Shown here piece after piece: positions 1 to 5,142 of a stretch of 6,403 nucleotides of DNA (the first letter of the stretch is position 1; each line of letters starts with the position of its first letter). The notes below the pieces were generated by a model that made no database searches, was not told where the DNA came from, and saw only the letters and a list, made by a program, of their open reading frames with translations. The position numbers were made by a program, and so were the translations under genes. The stretch is from NCBI GenBank assembly GCA_021793035.1, contig JAJYTM010000034.1, positions 1 to 6,403 of the forward strand, in the 5' to 3' direction. This DNA comes from Microcaldota archaeon (GTDB lineage Archaea; Micrarchaeota; Micrarchaeia; Micrarchaeales; Micrarchaeaceae).

Positions 1-227
1 ATATCAAGCGATTTTATATTAGTTGTTTCGTGCGCACCATGACTGCTAGGGTAGAGTCCTGTGAATAATGATGCATGCGATGGTAGGGTCCATGGCGCGG
101 GGGCAATGCATCCATCCATAAATACGGGATTACCAAGAGAGCTTACCATACCGTACTTATCTTCAAGCCTCCTGAATTCGTCAAGGCGCATCGAGTCTAT
201 GACTATTAATACGATATTGCTCTTCAT
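1..227 (-). CDS. Sulfatase / alkaline-phosphatase-superfamily hydrolase, N-terminal part (runs off left edge)
   Basis: I translated this partial gene by hand; it has no stop codon inside the window. The 75 visible residues open with a hydrophobic beta strand, NIVLIVIDSMRLDE (residues 4-17), where D11 is the expected first metal ligand. Around residues 43-64 follows PAPWTLPSHASLFTGLYP then SSHG, which is the active-site region of sulfatases. The family's C/S-x-P-S-R core reads T-L-P-S-H (47-51) here, so the likely nucleophile is Thr47 rather than a formylglycine-forming Cys. That suggests a phosphodiesterase, phosphotransferase or non-classical sulfatase rather than a Cys-type sulfatase. The substrate cannot be told. 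No signal peptide is seen, so this part appears cytoplasmic. The ATG at 227 is chosen because a GGAAGGTG ribosome site (236-243) lies 8 nt upstream. The C-terminal domain lies outside the window. Confidence 0.85.
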   Translation of the reverse strand, partial: MKSNIVLIVIDSMRLDEFRRLEDKYGMVSSLGNPVFMDGCIAPAPWTLPSHASLFTGLYPSSHGAHETTNIKSLD

Positions 228-235
228 TAGCAGAA

Positions 236-305
236 CACCTTCCTGCAAGTAGTATCTAGGATGTTGAATTCTTAAATACTTTTGTATCGACAACAAATTT
301 ATAGG
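236..305 (-). promoter_or_regulatory. Probable promoter and ribosome site of the sulfatase-like gene
   Basis: On the minus strand two A/T boxes precede the gene: CCTATAAATT (about 296-305) and GTATTTAAG (271-279). The nearer box would start transcription near position 250, giving a leader of about 23 nt that contains the GGAAGGTG ribosome site at 236-243. The farther box would give a leader of roughly 45 nt. Which one is used cannot be decided from sequence. The gene therefore probably has its own promoter rather than depending on read-through from the transporter remnant upstream. Confidence 0.45.
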
Positions 306-353
306 TCCTTTCTCTTTTTTCTTGCAGTCAGGAAAATTAGCAGATAATGGATA

Positions 354-370
354 TGCTTCTCCGAGAAGCA
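354..370. repeat. Short perfect palindrome (8-bp arms, 1-nt centre)
   Basis: TGCTTCTC-C-GAGAAGCA is a perfect inverted repeat centred on position 362. It lies in the gap between the transporter stop codon (469) and the sulfatase-like gene's promoter region. It could be an operator for a dimeric regulator of the downstream sulfatase-like gene, or a small hairpin. There is no T-run after it on the minus strand, so a terminator role is not well supported. Confidence 0.4.
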
Positions 371-468
371 ACTTGCGTTGGCAATCCTGCTAGGAGCTGT
401 TGTATGCCGCTAAAACCAGCAGCCTCAGGTTTTCACGGGCAAGCCGTTGCACGCCGTAATACAATACT

Positions 469-1476
469 TTATCCATGGCGCCCCTGCCTGTTCTCTTTTC
501 CCCTAACGAAAGAGAATATGCCCGCTATGGCCAGCATTATCATTAGCGCTATGAATGCTACATGCATTCCCGATACAAACACCTTTCCTACGCCGCCTAT
601 GACCTTGGACGTGCCAGCGAATATCTCGAATGCAAGGTATCTCGGAACGGCCGACGCTGCGGCTACGAATGCAATTATGAAGCTTCCTATCAGGCCTAGG
701 CTGCTGAATAGCCTTAATGTGCCTGAAGCTGCTCCGCGGAGCTCTCCTGCAACATTCGCCATGACTGCGCTGCTGTTGGAGGGCCAAAACATCGCGCCCC
801 CGAAACCTGTTATTATTGTGCCTATTATCACATAGTATACCGGGGATGCAACTCCGAGGAAAAATATGTAGAACAGGACACCGGCAATCATGAATGCTAT
901 CCCTGCAGTGGCTATCAATCTCGCTCCATATTTATCCGAATACCTGCCCATATAAGGAGCCAGCACGCCACTGACTATGTATCCAGGAAACAGCACCAGC
1001 GATGCGTCTAACGGTGAGAAGCCCCTAACTCCCTGAAGGTACATTATGAGGAGGAAAGTTACTCCCATGAATCCTAGACCTTGGAAAAGCGAAGCGAAGA
1101 GCGAGTTCTTGAACACCTTGTTCTTGAACATTGAGACGTTGATCGTGGGCATCTTAACCCGCCTATCTACCAAGGCAAACCCTATTGTGGCCGCCACGCC
1201 TATCGTGAACAGGGCAAGGTTGAAATAGTTGAACCCTATCGATGCGTAGCTAATGCCGGAATACGCTATCAGCGCTATCGCAATACCAAGCAATGCCATG
1301 CCGGGCAGGTCTATCTTGTCATTCGATTTGTTGTTGTTGATAACATACCTCAGCCCCAATGCCACAGCAACAGCACCTATGGGCACGTTTATGAAGAATA
1401 TGTATCTGTATCCTATGAATGTAGTTATAACGCCTCCCAGTAGTATACCCAGCACCGCTCCGATATTCCAACTCAT
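469..1476 (-). CDS. MFS transporter of the drug:H+ antiporter (DHA2, 14-helix) type, missing its N-terminal helices; possible pseudogene
   Basis: The 335 residues from the only in-frame ATG are very hydrophobic, with about ten membrane segments. Near the start is IGAVLGILLGG (residues 5-15), the antiporter motif C region, followed by YIFFINVPIGAV (26-37), a hallmark of EmrB/QacA-like exporters. A later loop has MGRYSDKYGARLI, which resembles the MFS D-x-x-G-R loop motif in the C-terminal half. A complete protein of this family has about 450-500 residues and should begin about 130-140 residues earlier. The frame is open for another 49 codons upstream, still encoding transporter sequence, but contains no ATG, GTG or TTG there and ends at TAG (1624-1626). 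The missing first helices (about TM1-3) are not found in any minus-strand frame upstream. Family membership is clear, but a working transporter from this start is unlikely. The C-terminus is basic (RGKENRQGRHG). Confidence 0.8.
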   Translation of the reverse strand: MSWNIGAVLGILLGGVITTFIGYRYIFFINVPIGAVAVALGLRYVINNNKSNDKIDLPGMALLGIAIALIAYSGISYASIGFNYFNLALFTIGVAATIGFALVDRRVKMPTINVSMFKNKVFKNSLFASLFQGLGFMGVTFLLIMYLQGVRGFSPLDASLVLFPGYIVSGVLAPYMGRYSDKYGARLIATAGIAFMIAGVLFYIFFLGVASPVYYVIIGTIITGFGGAMFWPSNSSAVMANVAGELRGAASGTLRLFSSLGLIGSFIIAFVAAASAVPRYLAFEIFAGTSKVIGGVGKVFVSGMHVAFIALMIMLAIAGIFSFVRGKENRQGRHG

Positions 1477-1623
1477 TGAGGTGAAACCGTACGCTCTCCC
1501 TATCCTATTGCGCGGGAAGGTATCTGCTATTATGGCGCTGCTATTTGACGATATGAGCGCACCGCCTATCGCCTGTATGGCCCTGAATATTATCAGGCTT
1601 ATATTCGTAGGGCTGTGCCATTG
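1477..1623 (-). pseudogene. Untranslated in-frame remnant of the MFS transporter upstream of its only ATG
   Basis: Translated by hand in the frame of the transporter, this stretch reads as clear MFS sequence, including LIIFRAIQAIGGALI, then SSNSSAIIADTFP, then RNRIGRAYGF running straight into the ATG at 1476. This corresponds to the end of helix 3, helix 4 and the loop before motif C in DHA2 proteins. The similarity starts abruptly near 1617 and an in-frame TAG sits at 1624-1626. There is no start codon within it. I read this as the 5' breakpoint of a truncated gene, not as a simple frameshift, because no transmembrane segment appears in another frame upstream. Confidence 0.75.
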
Positions 1624-1768
1624 CTATGGTGCCAAGGGTATTGCCCATATACTCTACATTAACGTTGCAGCCGCTGTCCAAGGCATCATAAACCCTGTTC
1701 CATTCGTCCTTAATGGCAGCCTTCAACATTGCAACATTGGGGCTGGTTTTTCTACTCGTAAGCGCCAT
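1541..1768 (-). CDS. Short ORF with ankyrin-like N-terminus, fused out of frame to transporter DNA (probable gene remnant)
   Basis: The ORF encodes 75 residues. Residues 13-50 resemble a single ankyrin repeat: AAIKDEW, then VYDALDSGCNVNV (27-39), then GNTLGTIAM (42-50). This fits the consensus pattern of a helix, L-x-x-G-x-x-V-N, and G-N-T-x-L-x-x-A. After about residue 50 the DNA is the transporter's, read in the wrong frame, so the last 25 residues (ending AHIVK) are not expected to mean anything. A TATA box lies at the right distance for a leaderless transcript beginning at this ATG, which supports it having once been a real gene start. Ankyrin repeats normally come in tandem; one alone would not fold stably, so this is most likely a 5' remnant. 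The ankyrin call is pattern recognition by eye and is weak. Confidence 0.4.
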   Translation of the reverse strand: MALTSRKTSPNVAMLKAAIKDEWNRVYDALDSGCNVNVEYMGNTLGTIAMAQPYEYKPDNIQGHTGDRRCAHIVK

Positions 1769-1792
1769 AGAGATATTTGTTGGTTTACCTCA

Positions 1793-1807
1793 TATATAAA
1801 GTTTTGG
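1793..1807 (-). promoter_or_regulatory. TATA box and BRE for the minus-strand ORF at 1768
   Basis: On the minus strand the sequence CCAAAAC directly precedes TTTATATA (1793-1800), an archaeal BRE plus TATA arrangement. The box centre is about 28 nt from the ATG at 1768, so transcription would start at or next to the start codon (leaderless). No good ribosome site is seen near that ATG, which agrees with leaderless translation. Confidence 0.6.
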
Positions 1808-1816
1808 TTTTTGCCT

Positions 1817-1831
1817 AAAAAGGTATAAATA
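1817..1831 (+). promoter_or_regulatory. TATA box and BRE for the plus-strand gene at 1882
   Basis: AAAAAGG (1817-1823) followed by TATAAATA (1824-1831) is a good archaeal BRE/TATA pair on the plus strand. It predicts a transcript start near 1853 and a leader of about 29 nt carrying the ribosome site GTGAT (1874-1878). It lies only about 25 bp from the TATA box of the divergent minus-strand ORF, so the two promoters sit back to back. Confidence 0.6.
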
Positions 1832-1881
1832 TCAGTGAAACCCCATACCACAAGTATTGACTTTTTATCGATAGTGATTGA

Positions 1882-2514
1882 ATGGGTAGAACTAAACCTT
1901 TGCCATTCTGGTACGAAGAGGTAGCAGAGGCAAAACGGTCTTATTCAAATCTTGACGATCTTCTCAAACCATTCTTGAATAATGCAGGTGCAGGCAGTAT
2001 GATGAGTGCTTTAAAGGCCCTGAATGAACTGATATTAAAAGAAGCGTCGGAGGTTAAGGATACACAGTTATACCCATATCAGGAACGGAGAATAAACGCT
2101 TTTGCAAGGATATTTGGAGACGTAGCATTATATGAAGCCGTATCAGAAAGAGAGAAGAGCAGTATTGCCGGAAAATCAATGATAAAGCTGTACGAACTGG
2201 AGGTCGAGACGCTGAAAACCGAGAAGGCGCTTTCTGGACTGGCTTTTGGCTCAGCATTTAAAGATGATGCTGCTAAAAACACAATATTGCTTGAAAATGT
2301 GCGCAGGCAGGTGATAGAGCCGCTGCTGCGCAGAGACCGGAGTGCAACATTACGCAAGAGAAAAGATTTGGCCAAAGCAGAACCTAAAACGCAGATGAAC
2401 CCGGCTAATACTGCACCACTCCCCGAAGATGAAAAGATGCATGAGGAAGAGCCACAGGAATATAAAAAGGGCAGCGTGATTCGTTCCAGATTAGATGACT
2501 GGAACACCGACTAA
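1882..2514 (+). CDS. Uncharacterised soluble, helical, charged protein (210 residues)
   Basis: I do not recognise a family. The protein starts MGRTKPLPFWYEEV and appears alpha-helical through most of its length. It has a small glycine/alanine patch (NNAGAG, 33-38), an amphipathic central region with ELEVETLKTEK (105-115), and a strongly basic stretch at about 149-165 (RRDRSATLRKRK). A low-complexity tail follows, rich in P, E and K (167-196), ending SRLDDWNTD. There are no membrane segments, signal peptide, cysteine clusters or nucleotide-binding motifs. The start is supported by a stop codon (TGA) immediately in front of the ATG, a GTGAT ribosome site 3 nt further upstream, and a promoter. 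It is a single-gene unit, divergent from the ankyrin-like remnant and convergent with the mevalonate operon. The basic region could bind nucleic acid, but that is a guess. Confidence 0.75.
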   Translation: MGRTKPLPFWYEEVAEAKRSYSNLDDLLKPFLNNAGAGSMMSALKALNELILKEASEVKDTQLYPYQERRINAFARIFGDVALYEAVSEREKSSIAGKSMIKLYELEVETLKTEKALSGLAFGSAFKDDAAKNTILLENVRRQVIEPLLRRDRSATLRKRKDLAKAEPKTQMNPANTAPLPEDEKMHEEEPQEYKKGSVIRSRLDDWNTD

Positions 2515-2545
2515 TGCGCATCTGCCTACTTGACACATTTATCTC

Positions 2546-3475
2546 TCAGACCAGCCCACTCTTTTCTATGGATACGTCGCTTACCGTACCTCCAGCCGCT
2601 CTTATTGCATCTTTTACCTCTTCTGCCTTCTGCGGGGCAATAGCCAGCATATTATCGCCCCTGCCTGCCCCAGAAAGCTTTGCGCCAAGAGCTCCGGCAT
2701 TCCTTGCGGCCCATACAAGCCTTTCAAGCTCGATGCTGCTTGCGTTGCAACTGTAAAGTAGACCGTGATTTATATTCATCAGCTCACCTACCCTTACGTA
2801 ATCGCCTGCTTCGAATGCACCTGCAGCCTCCTCGCTTATCTTTCCTATCTCATTTATTATTGTATCAAACCGTTCCTTATATTTAAGTTCAAGTGTAGTC
2901 ATGTCGTCTACAACAACCTTGGATTTCACCTTCAAGCCGGTGTTGCCCACTACTAGGGGGAAGCCCTTATAATTTACCCTCTTGATATCCGCGCCTTTCT
3001 TGTATAGTATCATGCCGCCCAAAAGAGCCGCAGCAATATCTATGCCGCTGCCAACTCCGGAAACTTCGCGTTCGATACTTATACCCATATCTAGGATATC
3101 CTCATTTGTAAGTCTGCTGCCGAAGTACTTGTTTAAGGCGCCGAGCGTTGCCGTTATAAGTGCACCTGAACTCCCGAAACCGCCGACAAGCTCGCTCTTG
3201 AACTCAATGTTGAAAGAACCGTTCTCTCCGGTCCTCTCAAAGAATGATTTTATGGCCGCAGTTGCGAAATCCAGCTTTTCGGAAGGATAGCGCTCCATAT
3301 TTACGCCCATGCTATCGCTGGTCATGAAAATCCCTGCGCCGTCATTAGGCGTGAGGTATGCATGAAGCCTCCGGTTTATGGCATAAACAAGCACGGGCTT
3401 TCCGTGGCGCCCCACATGCTCACCAAATAGTATCAGCTTCCCCGGAGCCGAAGCTTCTATAGTCCCATCTGTCAT
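2546..3475 (-). CDS. mvk: Mevalonate-kinase-like GHMP kinase with altered third motif
   Basis: This 309-residue protein matches archaeal mevalonate kinases in length and motif order. Motif 1 is APGKLILFGEH (10-20, Lys13) followed by HGKPVLVYAI. Motif 2, the ATP-phosphate loop, is GGFGSSGA (98-105). The catalytic Asp is D146 in GSGIDIAAALLGG. The C-terminal part has GELMNINHGLL (230-240) and GALGAKLSGAGRGDN (261-275), typical of mevalonate kinase. The usual GAGGGG of motif 3 reads GAGRGD, placing Arg and Asp at positions normally glycine. Classic mevalonate kinase makes 5-phosphomevalonate, but the three genes ahead of it in the operon suggest a route through 3-phosphomevalonate, so its substrate is uncertain. 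Isopentenyl phosphate or another alcohol or phosphate acceptor should be considered. The start has an excellent AGGTGAT ribosome site (3479-3485), 3 nt from ATG. It is the last gene of the operon, 13 nt after the decarboxylase, and converges on the plus-strand gene with a 31-nt gap. The symbol reflects family only. Confidence 0.85.
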   Translation of the reverse strand: MTDGTIEASAPGKLILFGEHVGRHGKPVLVYAINRRLHAYLTPNDGAGIFMTSDSMGVNMERYPSEKLDFATAAIKSFFERTGENGSFNIEFKSELVGGFGSSGALITATLGALNKYFGSRLTNEDILDMGISIEREVSGVGSGIDIAAALLGGMILYKKGADIKRVNYKGFPLVVGNTGLKVKSKVVVDDMTTLELKYKERFDTIINEIGKISEEAAGAFEAGDYVRVGELMNINHGLLYSCNASSIELERLVWAARNAGALGAKLSGAGRGDNMLAIAPQKAEEVKDAIRAAGGTVSDVSIEKSGLV

Positions 3476-3488
3476 AATATCACCTGAT

Positions 3489-4484
3489 TTAGAATAGTGG
3501 TCTGTCTATTATCTCCGCGCCTGAACCTGCACCATTTATCCCTATGCTCTTGGCTACATCTGTAGCTTCGATTCTCTCAGTTATATACTTTACATCCCTA
3601 TCCATAGAAAGTACATGTATATTGGCGCCTGTATCAAGTGTGAAATAGCATTCTATGCCGTCCTCACGCATTTTAAGGACTTCTTGCATTATCAATACTG
3701 TTTCTGGAACCCAGTATATCAATGGCGGCGTCGATGATATGGCCGTGCCGTGCATCATCAGCGAGTTTCTCTCTGCAATTTTTCCTAGCAGCGTGAAGTT
3801 CTTGTCGTTTATCGCTTTTCGCATAGACTCGAAGTCCCTCGGTACATTTTCGAGCCAGCTGCTGTAGTACGGAGAGGTATCCTTTGCAATCTTCATTCCT
3901 CCCCGAGTATCCACCTTTCTAGCGGAAGTGGATACTACAATTGCTATGTCTTTCAGTTCTGGCCACCACTTTTCATCTTTTATTTGCGCTGCATATGATT
4001 CCTCGCTTGACGAGCCCTTTAACCATTCTACAAAACCACCATAGATGGACCTGGATGAGGAGCCGGATCCTTGCCTAGATAGAATTGACAGTTCTTTCTT
4101 ATTCAAATTCATTCCTGCCGCTGCTGATGCGGCTAATGTTAGCGCAGCAAAACCGCTAGAGGATGATGCCAATCCTGCGCCAATCGGAAAATTAAGACGT
4201 GCTTCGCCTCTGGCCTTGAGTTTCACACCTGAAAGTTTCCTTATCCTATCTATATGCTTTACCAGTCTGACCATGGTATTTTCAGGGATTTCCTCGCCAT
4301 TGATGGTAGCGATGTCTTTATCATAAGCATCAGAAAACTCAACGGTTACAGTAGTGAAATAAGAGTCTAATGTCATCGATATGCTGTCATTCATTGGCAA
4401 TAGCTGCACTTCGTCCATTTTCCCCCAATATTTTATCAGGGCAAGATTGGGGTGCGCAATTGCCGTAGCTTTCATCTCTCCCAT
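3489..4484 (-). CDS. mvaD: Diphosphomevalonate / bisphosphomevalonate decarboxylase family protein
   Basis: The 331 residues carry the full family signature: AHPNLALIKYWGK (10-22, with Lys18 and Lys22), LPMNDSISMTL (29-39), the phosphate loop GAGLASSSSG (102-111), RQGSGSSSRS (137-146, Arg145), YGGFVEW (148-154), NSLMMHG (240-246) and TLDTGAN (282-288) with the catalytic Asp284. Family members decarboxylate a phosphorylated mevalonate to isopentenyl phosphate or diphosphate. In this operon, behind a 3-kinase-like and a 3-phosphate-5-kinase-like gene, the likely substrate is 3,5-bisphosphomevalonate and the product isopentenyl phosphate, as in Thermoplasma. Classical diphosphomevalonate or phosphomevalonate decarboxylase cannot be excluded, since the ATP loop looks intact. 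The protein is cytoplasmic. The start at 4484 is 10 nt past the previous stop and has only a weak ribosome site (GTGCGAT); Met4 is an alternative. It is a paralog of the gene at 5143-6120. The symbol is for the family only. Confidence 0.88.
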   Translation of the reverse strand: MGEMKATAIAHPNLALIKYWGKMDEVQLLPMNDSISMTLDSYFTTVTVEFSDAYDKDIATINGEEIPENTMVRLVKHIDRIRKLSGVKLKARGEARLNFPIGAGLASSSSGFAALTLAASAAAGMNLNKKELSILSRQGSGSSSRSIYGGFVEWLKGSSSEESYAAQIKDEKWWPELKDIAIVVSTSARKVDTRGGMKIAKDTSPYYSSWLENVPRDFESMRKAINDKNFTLLGKIAERNSLMMHGTAISSTPPLIYWVPETVLIMQEVLKMREDGIECYFTLDTGANIHVLSMDRDVKYITERIEATDVAKSIGINGAGSGAEIIDRPLF

Positions 4485-4494
4485 AATCGCACTG

Positions 4495-5127
4495 TTAATC
4501 AGTTTCTTTGCCTATCGAGTATATCGAGGCATAATGTTTATATAATGAATTCGAAGTGTCTGCAAAAGACATGTTATCAAATATAGGGAAGCCTGCATTT
4601 TTAAATAATTCTACAGAATAGCCCATTATTTCTCTGTATACGTCCAGTTGTGCTACCAGCCTGTCACCGGGGGATTTGAAATGGGTGTATAGCCCGCGTT
4701 CATTGAGGCGCTTGGCATGGATCCCCAGGTCAGAGATATAGAGGTAAGACGCATTCACGCCCAAGTTCTTCATCAAGCTTAACAGGTCCCTATTTACGTA
4801 CAGTGATTCAATGATAAGGCTTTCGCCATTATTATGTGCCCTGGAAAAGGCAGCAGCCATGCCTTCGCAAATGATCTTCGACTGCCCTTCAAAGCCCTTG
4901 ATTATATTATCTCTGGTCTTATTGCCAAAAGCCTTCCATGAATCATATACGCTCGTCGACAGAAGTTTAATGCTTTCCGGATCCTTGAGCAGTGGCCTTA
5001 TGAATTCACGCAGATAATCTCCCGAAAGCACTATATCTATGCCGAGTTTTTTGGATAGAATCCCTGACAAGCTTGTCTTCCCTACGCCAGGTACGCCACC
5101 GATGAATATCATTTTGTACTCGTACAT
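4495..5127 (-). CDS. P-loop kinase, probable mevalonate-3-phosphate 5-kinase
   Basis: This is a 210-residue P-loop phosphotransferase. Walker A is GGVPGVGKTS (10-19, Lys17). It is followed by LSGDYLREFIRP (34-45), comparable with the STDxIRE segment of 2-phosphoglycerate kinase-like proteins, and SLIIESLYVN (103-112), a Walker-B-like strand with Glu107. Arg140 and Arg144 lie in a likely lid (AKRLNERGL). The Thermoplasma mevalonate-3-phosphate 5-kinase is a small P-loop kinase of this general type. The position between the 3-kinase-like and decarboxylase genes supports the role: phosphorylating 3-phosphomevalonate at the 5-hydroxyl to give 3,5-bisphosphomevalonate. The family is clear, but the substrate is inferred from context. 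The gene lies 15 nt after its upstream neighbour. Its ribosome site is imperfect (GGTATGAT), and Met6 is a possible alternative start, though it would leave little in front of the Walker A strand. Confidence 0.7.
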   Translation of the reverse strand: MYEYKMIFIGGVPGVGKTSLSGILSKKLGIDIVLSGDYLREFIRPLLKDPESIKLLSTSVYDSWKAFGNKTRDNIIKGFEGQSKIICEGMAAAFSRAHNNGESLIIESLYVNRDLLSLMKNLGVNASYLYISDLGIHAKRLNERGLYTHFKSPGDRLVAQLDVYREIMGYSVELFKNAGFPIFDNMSFADTSNSLYKHYASIYSIGKETD

Positions 5128-5142
5128 ATTATCATACCGGTA

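Noticed and set aside
61..252. Plus-strand ORF of 63 codons at the left edge
   Set aside because: It is antisense to the sulfatase-like gene, which has clear active-site motifs.
309..320. T-rich run as a plus-strand terminator
   Set aside because: There is no plus-strand gene before it; on the coding strand here it is an A-run, so it has no terminator role for the minus-strand genes.
390..476. A 28-residue minus-strand ORF (MDKVLYYGVQRLAREN start) overlapping the transporter stop
   Set aside because: It is short, has no clear ribosome site and no homology I can recognise; it could be chance or another remnant.
347..835. Plus-strand ORF of 162 codons
   Set aside because: It is mostly antisense to the MFS transporter, whose minus-strand translation is plainly a membrane protein; this product has no family features.
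1253..1828. Plus-strand ORF of 191 codons
   Set aside because: It is a mirror of the transporter and ankyrin-like ORF, and its end covers both divergent promoters.
2079..2507. Minus-strand ORF of 142 codons opposite the plus-strand orphan gene
   Set aside because: It is serine-rich and antisense in character, whereas the plus-strand frame has a promoter, a ribosome site and charged-protein composition.
4495..5127. Calling the P-loop kinase a nucleotide, cytidylate or dephospho-CoA kinase
   Set aside because: The Walker A region fits many small kinases, but the LSGDYLRE segment and the operon position fit a 2-phosphoglycerate-kinase-like or mevalonate-phosphate kinase better.
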